Shown here one piece after another: positions 32,099 through 40,657 of a stretch of 64,000 nt of DNA. The stretch's first letter is position 1. Each line of letters opens with the position of its first letter. This DNA is from Thermoactinomyces daqus (GTDB taxonomy: Bacteria; Bacillota; Bacilli; Thermoactinomycetales; Thermoactinomycetaceae), in assembly GCF_000763315.1 (NCBI RefSeq), contig NZ_JPST01000013.1, forward strand, positions 1 through 64,000, written 5' to 3'. The translations under genes were made by a program, and so were the position numbers. The notes under the pieces were generated by a model. The model did no database searches. It saw only the letters and a program-made list of their open reading frames with translations, and was not told the origin of the DNA.

Positions 32099-33054
32099 CA
32101 GGCAAAACCATGCCTTTTGCCCGGACGGCCGATCAGGTTCTGGACTTGATCGGCGCTACTCCGGTCGTTCGCTTAAACCGGCTGGTGAAGCCCGACTGGG
32201 CAGAAGTCTATGTGAAGTTGGAAAAATTTAATCCCGGCGGCAGTGTGAAGGACCGCACGGCATACAATATGATTCGTGCCGCCGAAGAGAGCGGCCGGCT
32301 CAAGCCGGGGGCGACGATCGTGGAACCGACGAGCGGAAATACGGGGATCGGACTGGCATTGGTCGGGGCGGCCCGCGGTTACCGGACGATTCTGGTCATG
32401 CCGGATACGATGAGCAGTGAGCGGATCGGTCTGTTAAAGGGATATGGGGCCGAAGTGGTTTTAACCCCCGGACATTTAAGGATGCCCGGCGCGATTCGCA
32501 AGGCAGAAGAGCTGGCCAAAGAAATTCCCAATTCCTTTTTGCCTTACCAGTTCCAAAATGAAGCCAACCCGGAAGTGCATCGCCTGACGACCGGACCGGA
32601 GATTTGGGAGCAGATGGAGGGACGGCTCGATGCGTTTGTCGCAACGGCCGGAACCGGCGGAACGATTACCGGGACAGGGGAATATCTGAAGCAAAAACTG
32701 CCGAATTTGTTCATCGGCGTGGTCGAACCGAAAAACTCTCCCGTACTGGCGGGTGGTGAACCAGGACCGCACCAAATTCCCGGAACGAGTCCCGGTTTTA
32801 TTCCACCGGTTTTAAATCAGGATATCTATGATGAAATCTTTCATGTTTCCGATGAAGAAGCCATCGAAACCACACGCAATCTGGCCCGCAAAGAAGCCAT
32901 TTTGGTGGGCCCGTCTTCCGGTGCTTCGGTTTGGGCGGCACTCAAAGTGGCAGAACGCCTGGGGAAAGGAAAACGCGTACTCTGCATGGCGCCGGATACC
33001 GGTGAGCGTTATCTGAGCACTTCCGTCTTCGACTTTTCGGAACAGGAGTCATGA
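32071..33054 (+). CDS. Cysteine synthase-family PLP enzyme
   Basis: The 327-residue protein matches cysteine synthase A/B: LIGATPVVRLNRL, KLEKFNPGGSVKDRTA with the PLP lysine, EPTSGNTGIGLALVGAARG, TAGTGGTITGTGEYL and VGPSSGASVWAAL. It condenses O-acetylserine, or a similar acceptor, with sulfide to form cysteine. The start at 32071, with GGGAGG nine bases upstream, lies inside the rhodanese gene; an ATG at 32110 is a possible alternative. The extra N-terminal ~15 residues are not typical of CysK. Confidence 0.88.
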   Translation: MDGSRNEGVTGKTMPFARTADQVLDLIGATPVVRLNRLVKPDWAEVYVKLEKFNPGGSVKDRTAYNMIRAAEESGRLKPGATIVEPTSGNTGIGLALVGAARGYRTILVMPDTMSSERIGLLKGYGAEVVLTPGHLRMPGAIRKAEELAKEIPNSFLPYQFQNEANPEVHRLTTGPEIWEQMEGRLDAFVATAGTGGTITGTGEYLKQKLPNLFIGVVEPKNSPVLAGGEPGPHQIPGTSPGFIPPVLNQDIYDEIFHVSDEEAIETTRNLARKEAILVGPSSGASVWAALKVAERLGKGKRVLCMAPDTGERYLSTSVFDFSEQES

Positions 33055-34160
33055 TGGAAAATCCGCTTTTGGCAGAAATCCTCAAACAGATTGAAGAGAG
33101 CCCGGAGGGGAGAATTCCGTTTGCGCAATATATGGAGTTGGCCCTCTATCATCCCGAATGGGGTTATTATCAGCGTGATCGAGTAAAACTGGGACGTGAA
33201 GGCGATTTTTTTACCAATGCCCATGTGGGAGAGCTGTACGGGCTGGTACTGGGACGGCTTTATGCGAAGTGGATCCGGCGATTCGCTTCGGTTGGCGAAT
33301 GGGCCGTAGTGGAGATGGGCGCGGGCGATGGCCGTCTGGCCGAACAGGTGGGAAAAGGGCTCTGCGATGCAGGCATTCCGCCGGAACAGATCCGCTTTCA
33401 TCTGGTGGAAATAAGCCCGTTTCACCGGCAATCAGCCCGTGAACGTCTCGCTGCTTTGCCGGTTTCCTACTGCATTCACAGGCGATTGCCGGAAATTCCG
33501 CCCGTAAAAGTGGCTTTTATTTATAGCAATGAACTGGTTGACGCCTTCCCTGTTCATCGGATAAAAAAAGATGGGGGGCTGCTCCTGGAATCATGGGTGT
33601 CAAAAGGAGAAGATCGGAAACTGGCGGAAAAGTGGATTCCGCTTGGAACGGATTCCGCGGATCTGTTAAAATTGGGGAGCGATCTTCGCGACGGTGAGAT
33701 GCTGGAGGTCCCGCTGGCAGCCCGCGGATGGCTGCAGGAAGTGGCCCGCTGGCTGAACGAGGGGATTTTGGTCACAATCGATTACGGTGCGTCCACCCGG
33801 GTTCTGAAACAAAAAAAGGGAACGATCCGGGGTTACCGCAAGCATCGGGTGATTCCGGACATCCTGGAAACTCCTGGAGAAATCGATCTTACCTGTGATG
33901 TGAACTTTTCCCTGCTGGAGGAATGGGGGGAGTCGGAAGAGTTGATGATGGTCGCCAATCTTACGCAAGCCGAATTCCTGCTCCAAAGCGGGATCGCCGG
34001 GTTGTTGCCTGCGGCGGTGCCAACTGACCCTTTCAGCCCGGAGGCCAAACGGGTTCGGGCGATCAAACAACTCATCCATCCCCAGGCGATGGGAGAATCT
34101 TTCCGCATTCTGATTCAGTCTAAAGGATTGGAGATCAACCGTGGCCAAAATCTTTTTTAA
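33054..34160 (+). CDS. MidA/NDUFAF7-family SAM-dependent methyltransferase
   Basis: The 368-residue protein belongs to the MidA (DUF185) family: IPFAQYMELALYHPEWGYY, GREGDFFTNAHVG, VVEMGAGDGRLAEQ (the SAM-binding glycine motif), YSNELVDAFPVHR and LVTIDYGA. Eukaryotic relatives methylate an arginine in complex I; the bacterial substrate is unknown. ATG at 33054 lies five bases after AGGAG and overlaps the upstream stop; the ATG at 33051 is an alternative. Same operon as cysteine synthase. Confidence 0.85.
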   Translation: MENPLLAEILKQIEESPEGRIPFAQYMELALYHPEWGYYQRDRVKLGREGDFFTNAHVGELYGLVLGRLYAKWIRRFASVGEWAVVEMGAGDGRLAEQVGKGLCDAGIPPEQIRFHLVEISPFHRQSARERLAALPVSYCIHRRLPEIPPVKVAFIYSNELVDAFPVHRIKKDGGLLLESWVSKGEDRKLAEKWIPLGTDSADLLKLGSDLRDGEMLEVPLAARGWLQEVARWLNEGILVTIDYGASTRVLKQKKGTIRGYRKHRVIPDILETPGEIDLTCDVNFSLLEEWGESEELMMVANLTQAEFLLQSGIAGLLPAAVPTDPFSPEAKRVRAIKQLIHPQAMGESFRILIQSKGLEINRGQNLF

Positions 34161-34183
34161 TCACGAGTGAAAGAGGTTGAAAG

Positions 34184-35380
34184 ATGGTTATTAAGCCGAA
34201 ATTTCGCGGATTTATTTGTACGACTTCGCATCCGGAAGGGTGTGCCAGGCAGGTTGCCAGGCAGATCGAATATACCAAAAGCCAACCGAAAATCAATGGG
34301 CCGAAAAAAGTGCTCGTAATCGGTTCTTCCACCGGCTACGGGCTGGCTTCCCGAATTGTGTCCGCTTTCGGGGCGGGTGCCGATACGATCGGCGTTTTCT
34401 TTGAACGGCCGAGCTCCGGTAACCGCACCGCGACCGCAGGCTGGTATAACTCCGCCGCATTTGAGAAAGAGGCGGCCAAAGCCGGTTTGTTTGCCAAAAG
34501 CATCAATGGCGATGCCTTTTCCAAGGAAATCAAGGAGCAAACGATCGACCTGATCAAAAAAGACTTGGGGCAGGTGGATTTGGTTATTTACAGCCTGGCT
34601 GCTCCCAAACGGGTTCATCCGGAAACGGGAGAGGTTTTCTCTTCCGTGATCAAGCCGATCGGGCAATCTTACACCAACAAAACGGTCGATTTTCACAGCG
34701 GACAAGTGTCGGAAACCACCATTGAGCCGGCGACTGAAAAAGAGATCCGCCATACCGTTGCCGTCATGGGCGGGGAAGATTGGAAAATGTGGATCGATGC
34801 ATTGCTGAAAGCCGGCGTACTGGCTGAAGGAGCAACAACGGTCGCCTTCTCTTACATCGGTCCGGAAATCACCTATCCGGTATATCGCGAAGGAACGGTG
34901 GGACGGGCAAAAGATGATCTGGAAAAGACGGCGCATGATCTGGATGCCCAACTGAAGCAAATCGGCGGACATGCCTACGTTTCCGTCAACAAGGCCCTTG
35001 TCACGCAATCAAGCGCCGCAATTCCCGTTGTACCGCTTTACATATCGCTCCTTTATCAGGTGATGAAAGAAAAAGGCTTGCATGAGGGTTGCATCGAACA
35101 AATGTACCGGCTGTTTGCCGATCGTCTTTATGCCGGAGGAGAAGTGCCGGTCGACGGGCAGGGAAGAATTCGCATCGATGATCTGGAAATGAAGGAAGAT
35201 GTGCAAAAAGAAGTGCTCAACCGATGGGATCGTGTTAATAACGAGACGCTGCGGGAGATTTCCGACATCGAGGGTTACCGCCGGGATTTCTTCCAGTTGT
35301 TCGGCTTTGAAACAGAAGGCATCGATTACGAGGCCGATGTCGATCCGGATGTGAAGATTCCAAGCATAGAGGAAAAATAA
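34184..35380 (+). CDS. fabV: FabV-type trans-2-enoyl-ACP/CoA reductase (NADH)
   Basis: The 398-residue protein is much longer than FabI and shows FabV/TER hallmarks: the N-terminal MVIKPKFRGFICTTSHPEG, the NADH site VLVIGSSTGYGLASRI, YSLAAPKRVHPETGEVF and the Y-x8-K catalytic motif in VYREGTVGRAK. It reduces the enoyl group in the last step of fatty acid elongation, or crotonyl-CoA in fermentative relatives. FabV is intrinsically triclosan-resistant. RBS GAGGTTGAAAG precedes ATG 34184. It ends an operon-like run with a strong terminator. Confidence 0.93.
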   Translation: MVIKPKFRGFICTTSHPEGCARQVARQIEYTKSQPKINGPKKVLVIGSSTGYGLASRIVSAFGAGADTIGVFFERPSSGNRTATAGWYNSAAFEKEAAKAGLFAKSINGDAFSKEIKEQTIDLIKKDLGQVDLVIYSLAAPKRVHPETGEVFSSVIKPIGQSYTNKTVDFHSGQVSETTIEPATEKEIRHTVAVMGGEDWKMWIDALLKAGVLAEGATTVAFSYIGPEITYPVYREGTVGRAKDDLEKTAHDLDAQLKQIGGHAYVSVNKALVTQSSAAIPVVPLYISLLYQVMKEKGLHEGCIEQMYRLFADRLYAGGEVPVDGQGRIRIDDLEMKEDVQKEVLNRWDRVNNETLREISDIEGYRRDFFQLFGFETEGIDYEADVDPDVKIPSIEEK

Positions 35381-35389
35381 GGAAATGAA

Positions 35390-35421
35390 GAGAGCCAGTT
35401 TGATTCGACTGGCTCTTTTTT
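35390..35421 (+). terminator. Terminator of fabV
   Basis: AGAGCCAG (35391-35398) pairs with CTGGCTCT (35409-35416), followed by TTTTT. Confidence 0.85.
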
Positions 35422-35521
35422 GCAAATGAAAACGGCAGGCAATCGCCGGAACCCGGAGAGAAGAAAATCGGATCAAACCCGGAGGGGCATGAGGGCACTG
35501 GCATGGCATCATGGACTTTTA

Positions 35522-35555
35522 CAGAAAAATAGCTCCCGCAGTGAATGGGAGCCGT
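35522..35555 (-). terminator. Terminator of yqgY
   Basis: On the minus strand GGCTCCC pairs with GGGAGCT around nine bases, followed by ATTTTTCTG. Confidence 0.75.
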
Positions 35556-35561
35556 GAAGCA

Positions 35562-35789
35562 TTAATGCATCATAAATGTCGAATACCATACCATCCCGCA
35601 AAAAGAGACAAACATGTACCCGCCGAACAGATACATGTAAGTTTTTTCTGTAAACTTCATGTAGCCAAAAGCAATAAACAGAATCGTTTGCACAATAAAG
35701 AGGATGGCGGGAATGTACATTTGCCCTGCCAGGAACATCAGCGAGATGACAAGCGTCCAAAATCCCAGGACCCGAAACATTTGATCCAT
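35562..35789 (-). CDS. yqgY: DUF2626 membrane protein YqgY
   Basis: The 75-residue protein has three membrane helices (GFWTLVISLMFLAG, AILFIVQTILFIAFGYM, MYLFGGYMFVSFCGMVWY) and the YqgY opening MDQMFRVLGFW and ending STFMMH. Function unknown; the family is common to Bacillales. ATG at 35789 is preceded by AAAGGAGTAGG. In B. subtilis yqgY neighbours yqgX; here they are 6 kb apart. Confidence 0.88.
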   Translation of the reverse strand: MDQMFRVLGFWTLVISLMFLAGQMYIPAILFIVQTILFIAFGYMKFTEKTYMYLFGGYMFVSFCGMVWYSTFMMH

Positions 35790-35905
35790 CTGCCCTACTC
35801 CTTTCTATGTATTTCCTTCAAGGCAATCCCATTTCACCGAGATTTCAAAATTATTATACCCTCAGCGGCGATTCGCTATCAAGCAATGCGGAAAGGATGT
35901 TCATA

Positions 35906-36676
35906 ATGCAGACACTTGTTGTTCACAAACAGAAGCAAACCGGTTGGATTCGCTTTCATCGGCCTGATGTCCGCAATGCGGTGAACCTTGCCATGATCGG
36001 TGAATTGGAAAGCGTTATCAGGGAATGGAAAAACGACCGGAACCTGAAGGCGATCGTATTTTTGGGAGATGAGAGAGCTTTTGTCTCCGGAGGCGATGTG
36101 TCCGAGTTTCACCAGTGGACCAAGAAGGAAGAGATTTTTCCCGTCATGCGCCGCATGGGAGCACTGCTGGAAGAGATTGCGCGGCTTGAGCTGGTGACGG
36201 TGGCGGCCGTGGAAGGGTTTGCCGTCGGAGGAGGGTGTGAAATTGTGGTCAGCTGTGATTTTTGTCTGGCTTCCCCCAAAGCGAAGTTCGGCATGATTCA
36301 GGTGAATCTGGGAATCACGACCGGTTGGGGCGGCGCCGGCCGTTTAATGCGGAAGATCGGTCGAACCCGGGCATTGGACTGCCTGTTAACCGGACGGATC
36401 TTAAGCGGAGAGGAAGCGAAGGAATGGGGGATCGTCGATGCGCTGCTGCCGGAGGATGGATTCAGAAGCCATGTGGAAAGCTATGTCGAGAAGTTGACGA
36501 AAGCGCCTGTTTCCGTCATTCGGGCGTATAAGCAGGTGGCTGACAAGATAGAGAGAGAACGGGAACAAGGCACATATGAATTGGAGGCAGAGCATTGCGC
36601 CGTCTGCTGGGAATCCGATGAACATCGACTGGCGGTAGAATCCTTTCTGAACCGAACCAGAGCAAAAAAAGAATAA
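35906..36676 (+). CDS. Enoyl-CoA hydratase/isomerase family protein
   Basis: The 256-residue crotonase-fold protein has GWIRFHRPDVRNAVNLAM, FVSGGDVSEF (first oxyanion part), VAAVEGFAVGGGCEIVVSCDF (second) and LGITTGWGGAGRLMRKIG. The usual hydratase Glu pair is not clear: the second glutamate position reads GIT rather than GIIPG, so hydratase activity is uncertain and another crotonase reaction is possible. Start ATG at 35906 lies eight bases after AAAGGA. It stands alone between yqgY and rsfA. Confidence 0.8.
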   Translation: MQTLVVHKQKQTGWIRFHRPDVRNAVNLAMIGELESVIREWKNDRNLKAIVFLGDERAFVSGGDVSEFHQWTKKEEIFPVMRRMGALLEEIARLELVTVAAVEGFAVGGGCEIVVSCDFCLASPKAKFGMIQVNLGITTGWGGAGRLMRKIGRTRALDCLLTGRILSGEEAKEWGIVDALLPEDGFRSHVESYVEKLTKAPVSVIRAYKQVADKIEREREQGTYELEAEHCAVCWESDEHRLAVESFLNRTRAKKE

Positions 36677-36855
36677 TCCGTGGCGAAGAAAAACGGCCGG
36701 GAAAACCATGTCATCGTGCGTGAAAGGTCAGGTATACTTCCACTTCCAGCTGGTAATAAAAATTAATAGATCCATATACTATGATTTATATCATTTGCAT
36801 ACAGTTAAGTGAAGGAAGTTTTGCGAGTCCTTGCAGGAGGATAGGAGGTACCGTT

Positions 36856-37467
36856 ATGGCTGTAAAGCGCCAAGATGCCTGGACGCCTGAAGATGACATG
36901 GTGTTGGCCGAGGTGACCCTCAGGCATATTCGCGAAGGAGGAACACAACTTTCCGCTTTTGAAGAAGTAGCGGAAAAGTTGGGCAGAACTCCGGCTGCCT
37001 GTGGTTTTCGTTGGAACAGTACAGTGAGAAAAAAGTATGAGGCTGCAATTCAGATTGCCAAGTCCCAACGGCAAAAAAGATCCCAGGAAAGGGGGCGATC
37101 GGCCTCGCTGCGGATGAAAAGCGGTGCGCTTGCCGGGGAGGATCTGGCTTACTCCATTGAAAATATCATTCGCTTCTTAAGGCAGTATAAAAATGAAGTG
37201 ACCGAACTGAAACGGCAGCAAAAACAATTGGAAAAAGAGCTGGAGGAACGGGAGCGGCAACTGAAAAAACTGGAACAGGAAAACATGGAAATGAAAGACC
37301 AGCTCAACCATGTGCAAAGCGATTATCGCCTTGTCAACGATGACTACCGCACCTTGGTACAAATTATGGAGCGGGCCCGTCGCATGGCGTTGCTCGGTGA
37401 GGAAAATGATGAAGAAGGGAAGTTCCAATCGGAAGAGAGCGACAATCTGCAGCATGTGGATAAATAG
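36856..37467 (+). CDS. rsfA: RsfA family prespore transcription regulator (YlbO-like)
   Basis: The 203-residue protein has an N-terminal Myb/SANT-like domain ([45 protein letters not shown]) and a long C-terminal coiled coil with [16 protein letters not shown]. This is the RsfA/YlbO family, which tunes sigma-F-dependent gene expression in the forespore. ATG 36856 has TAGGAGG seven bases upstream. The next gene ylbP is convergent, and a shared terminator lies between. Position before ylbP matches B. subtilis ylbO-ylbP. Confidence 0.92.
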   Translation: MAVKRQDAWTPEDDMVLAEVTLRHIREGGTQLSAFEEVAEKLGRTPAACGFRWNSTVRKKYEAAIQIAKSQRQKRSQERGRSASLRMKSGALAGEDLAYSIENIIRFLRQYKNEVTELKRQQKQLEKELEERERQLKKLEQENMEMKDQLNHVQSDYRLVNDDYRTLVQIMERARRMALLGEENDEEGKFQSEESDNLQHVDK

Positions 37468-37476
37468 CCGGATAGA

Positions 37477-37515
37477 GAAAGACCCGCATTAAAAGGCGCA
37501 TGTGGGTCTTTTTTA
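37477..37515. terminator. Bidirectional terminator between rsfA and ylbP
   Basis: AAAGACCCGCAT pairs with ATGTGGGTCTTT, with T runs on the plus strand and AAAGA on the other. Confidence 0.8.
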
Positions 37516-37521
37516 ATCGGT

Positions 37522-37995
37522 TTATTCTTTCAGGCCTACCCCGGGCGGAAGCCACACATACGGGCTTTCCCCGCGATCGCGCTCAGGGTTGTAGCGAACG
37601 GGTTGGAAACCCATTTTTCTCCAAAATGAATCAGAACGGTTGCGGGCATTGGTTTTAATCGGCAAGAACAAGCTTTTTGCGTAACTGACGAGCGCATGTC
37701 CAAGTCCTTGCCCGCGGTATTGCGGCAACACTTCCAGTTTCCAAATTTCATAATAGTCTTGGCTGGGATGAAAATACCAGTCATATTTGGCGCTGACCCG
37801 ATATAAGCTGATGCGGGCGGCCAGCTGACCGTCGCGGTAAATGCCGTAGAAAGGGGACTGACTGTTATTTTCTACGATGTTGGCTTCCAGATCTTCCAGC
37901 ATGGAAAGCTCAGGGAGTCCGTATTCGTTGAATTTTTGGAACTCCTCCAAGGTTTTGTAATTGATCTTCAACTGCTCGACTTTCAAGGGTTCCAT
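37522..37995 (-). CDS. ylbP: GNAT-family N-acetyltransferase YlbP
   Basis: The 157-residue protein shows the GNAT core: AARISLYRVSAKYDWYF, WKLEVLPQYRGQGLGHALVSYA (the acetyl-CoA loop QYRGQGLG) and RSDSFWRKMGFQPV. It matches B. subtilis YlbP. Substrate unknown. ATG at 37995 has AAAGGGGGAAAAAGC upstream. It is convergent with rsfA. Confidence 0.88.
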   Translation of the reverse strand: MEPLKVEQLKINYKTLEEFQKFNEYGLPELSMLEDLEANIVENNSQSPFYGIYRDGQLAARISLYRVSAKYDWYFHPSQDYYEIWKLEVLPQYRGQGLGHALVSYAKSLFLPIKTNARNRSDSFWRKMGFQPVRYNPERDRGESPYVWLPPGVGLKE

Positions 37996-38159
37996 GCTTT
38001 TTCCCCCTTTGATACCAAGAGTTTTACCAGAGTCAACTTTATTTTAGCATAAATGGCCGAATGATTTGGGAAGGACAAAAATTATTTATTGTCGAACATT
38101 ATGATGAATAGGATTTTATATCTTTATCATTTAACTTTATGCTGGGAATGAGGTGGGCT

Positions 38160-39500
38160 ATGTCAATCCGAAAAGTGTTAGTCGCCAATCGCGGAGAGAT
38201 CGCCTGTCGGATTATGCGCACATGCCGGGAACGAGGGGTGAAGACCGTCGCGGTTTTCTCCGATGCGGATCGGGATCTGCCCTTTGTGAAGATGGCTGAT
38301 GAAGCCGTTCCGATCGGCCCGCCGCCGGTCGCACAGAGTTATTTGAAGGTGGAGGCCATTTTGCAGGCGGCAGAAAAGACCGAGGCGGACAGCATTCATC
38401 CCGGTTACGGCTTTTTATCGGAAAATGCCTCCTTTGCCGAGCAGGTGCTGAAAGCAGGACTGACCTGGATTGGGCCGAAGCCGTTCACCATTGCGCAGAT
38501 GGGAGATAAAGTGACGGCCAGACAAACGATGATCGAGGCAGGGGTTCCGGTGGTTCCCGGCAGCGGTGCTTTATCCTCTGCGGAAGAAGCGGTTCGACTG
38601 GCGCGGGAATGGGGCTATCCTGTCATGATCAAGGCGAGCGCCGGCGGGGGCGGAATCGGTATGCATGTTTGCCGGGGAGAAGAAGAGCTGCGTTCTGTCT
38701 TTTCATCAGTCAAACAAAAGGCGCAGGCTTATTTTGGCGACGGGAAGCTGTTCCTGGAAAAATGGCTTCCGCGGGCCCGCCACGTCGAGGTGCAGATCGC
38801 CGCCGATGCGTTTGGCAATATACTCCACCTCTATGAGCGGGAGTGTTCGGTTCAGCGGAGAAACCAGAAAGTGATCGAGGAGAGCCGTTCACCGTCCATC
38901 AGGGAGGAAACGAGACAAAAGCTGTACGATGCGGCGATTCGGGCCGCCAAAGCTGTCAACTATCTGGGATTGGGAACGGTTGAATTTATCCTCGATGAGT
39001 CCGAGCAGTTTTATTTCCTGGAAATGAACACGCGGTTGCAGGTGGAGCACCCGGTAACGGAAGCGATCACCGGCTTTGACCTGGTCGCTTGGCAGCTCGA
39101 CGTGGCCGAAGGGAAACCGTTTAAGTTAAAACAGGAGGAGATTCCGCTTCAGGGACATGCGATCGAGTTCCGCCTTTATGCCGAAGACCCCGTGCGCTTT
39201 TATCCTTCGCCGGGCAAGCTGAACGCGTTTCAATTTCCCGCAGGGGACGGCATCCGCGTCGATGCGGGGGTGGAAGAAGGGAATACCGTTTCCCCGTTTT
39301 ATGATCCGATGATTGCCAAATGTATTGTAAGCGGTTGCAACCGGATGGAGGTGCTTCAGCGAAGCCGGTTTACCCTTGAGCGTTTTCGGGTTGAAGGCAT
39401 CAGAACCAATCTCCCCCTTTTGCTGCGCATTTTGGAGCATCCTGATTTTGTGCGCGGCCATTATCATACTGGATTGATTGCGGATTTAAAAAATGAATGA
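38160..39500 (+). CDS. yngHA: Biotin carboxylase subunit of an acyl-CoA carboxylase
   Basis: The 446-residue protein has the biotin carboxylase layout: KVLVANRGEIACRIMRTCRE, DSIHPGYGFLSENASFAEQ, the ATP-grasp loop KASAGGGGIGMHV, the EECSVQRR-type segment (ERECSVQRRNQKV), and FLEMNTRLQVEHPVTE. It carboxylates biotin with ATP and bicarbonate. It begins a five-gene operon whose order yngHA, yngHB, yngG, yngF, yngE matches the B. subtilis leucine/isovalerate catabolic operon, so the natural acyl partner is probably 3-methylcrotonyl-CoA (inference). ATG at 38160 follows GAGGTGG. Confidence 0.9.
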   Translation: MSIRKVLVANRGEIACRIMRTCRERGVKTVAVFSDADRDLPFVKMADEAVPIGPPPVAQSYLKVEAILQAAEKTEADSIHPGYGFLSENASFAEQVLKAGLTWIGPKPFTIAQMGDKVTARQTMIEAGVPVVPGSGALSSAEEAVRLAREWGYPVMIKASAGGGGIGMHVCRGEEELRSVFSSVKQKAQAYFGDGKLFLEKWLPRARHVEVQIAADAFGNILHLYERECSVQRRNQKVIEESRSPSIREETRQKLYDAAIRAAKAVNYLGLGTVEFILDESEQFYFLEMNTRLQVEHPVTEAITGFDLVAWQLDVAEGKPFKLKQEEIPLQGHAIEFRLYAEDPVRFYPSPGKLNAFQFPAGDGIRVDAGVEEGNTVSPFYDPMIAKCIVSGCNRMEVLQRSRFTLERFRVEGIRTNLPLLLRILEHPDFVRGHYHTGLIADLKNE

Positions 39501-39510
39501 GGTGAAGAGA

Positions 39511-39732
39511 ATGGCAGAGGTTACTGCGAGCATGGCAGGTACTGTTTTATCCGTGTTGGTGGCACCGGGGGATCGCGTTGAAGCCGGCCAGGATGTAGTG
39601 ATTTTGGAATCGATGAAAATGGAGGTGCCCGTGCAGGCGGAACAGGGAGGAATCGTGAGCGAAGTCAAGGTGGAAGAGGGTTCTTTTGTCGGAGACGGAG
39701 AAGTTCTGCTCGTGCTGAGCGTGGAAAGCTAG
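39511..39732 (+). CDS. yngHB: Biotin carboxyl carrier protein (YngHB-like)
   Basis: The 73-residue single-domain protein carries the biotinylation motif ESMKMEVPV near residue 36, with flanking SMAGTVLSVLVAPGDRV and EVKVEEGSFVGDGEVL hairpins. ATG at 39511 follows GAGGTGAAG; an in-frame ATG six codons upstream gives no better site. Size equals B. subtilis YngHB. It carries carboxyl groups between the carboxylase and the transferase encoded in the same operon. Confidence 0.93.
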   Translation: MAEVTASMAGTVLSVLVAPGDRVEAGQDVVILESMKMEVPVQAEQGGIVSEVKVEEGSFVGDGEVLLVLSVES

Positions 39733-39744
39733 AGGTGGCTTTCA

Positions 39745-40647
39745 ATGGAGGTAAAAATTGTTGAAGTCGGCTTGCGTGACGGATTGCAAAATGAAGCGGT
39801 GATCTTGCCGACCGATGCGAAAAAAATTCTTGTCAAGAAACTAATTGCCGCAGGGGTGAGGGATATTGAGGTCACCTCGTTTGTTCACCCCAAGTGGGTG
39901 CCGCAGCTTGCCGATGCGGAACAACTGGCCAGTGAACTCCCTTCCAATGCGGCTGTTGTCTATCGAGCGCTCGTTCCAAATCGCCAGGGGCTGGCGCGCG
40001 CGCTGGAGACAAAAGTGGATGAATTTGCCGTTTTCATGTCAGCCAGCGAGGCACATAACCGCAAAAATATCAACAAGAGCATTGCAGAAACCTACCCGGT
40101 TCTGGAAGAAGTGACCAAATTGGCCAAACAACAAGGGAAGAAAGTTCGCGGCTATGTTTCCACCGTGTTTGGATGCCCATATGAAGGAGATGTGGACATA
40201 TCGCAAGTGGCAAAAATATGCGAACGGTTGTTTGCGATGGGGGTTTATGAAATCTCTCTGGGCGACACGATTGGTGTGGCCACCCCCAATGATGTGAAAA
40301 AAGTTCTCAAGGCACTGCTGAGCCAGTTTCCGGCCGAAACGCTCGCCGGCCATTTTCATGATACAAGAGGAACGGGGCTGGTCAATGCCTATGTGGCTCT
40401 GGAATTGGGCATCACCACATTGGACACTTCCTTCGGGGGAATGGGGGGCTGCCCTTATGCTCCGGGTGCTGCAGGCAATCTGGCGACCGAAGACTTGGTT
40501 TATACATTGGAGCGAATGGGCGTCAAAACAGGCATCGACCTGGAGCGATTGTGTGATGTGAGCCTGACCGCCCAGCGGATTCTTGGGAAAGCGCTTCCTT
40601 CCAAGGTGCTGAAAAGCTATGTGGGAAGCAAAAAACGAAAAAGTTAG
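39745..40647 (+). CDS. yngG: Hydroxymethylglutaryl-CoA lyase
   Basis: The 300-residue TIM-barrel protein has VEVGLRDGLQNE at the N-terminus, VTSFVHPKWVPQ, GHFHDTRGTGLVNA and the HMG-CoA lyase signature GGCPYAPGAAGN with the catalytic cysteine. It cleaves HMG-CoA to acetoacetate and acetyl-CoA, the last step of leucine breakdown. ATG at 39745 is 13 bases after the carrier gene. Part of the yng-type operon. Confidence 0.95.
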   Translation: MEVKIVEVGLRDGLQNEAVILPTDAKKILVKKLIAAGVRDIEVTSFVHPKWVPQLADAEQLASELPSNAAVVYRALVPNRQGLARALETKVDEFAVFMSASEAHNRKNINKSIAETYPVLEEVTKLAKQQGKKVRGYVSTVFGCPYEGDVDISQVAKICERLFAMGVYEISLGDTIGVATPNDVKKVLKALLSQFPAETLAGHFHDTRGTGLVNAYVALELGITTLDTSFGGMGGCPYAPGAAGNLATEDLVYTLERMGVKTGIDLERLCDVSLTAQRILGKALPSKVLKSYVGSKKRKS

Positions 40648-40657
40648 GAGGAGAAGG

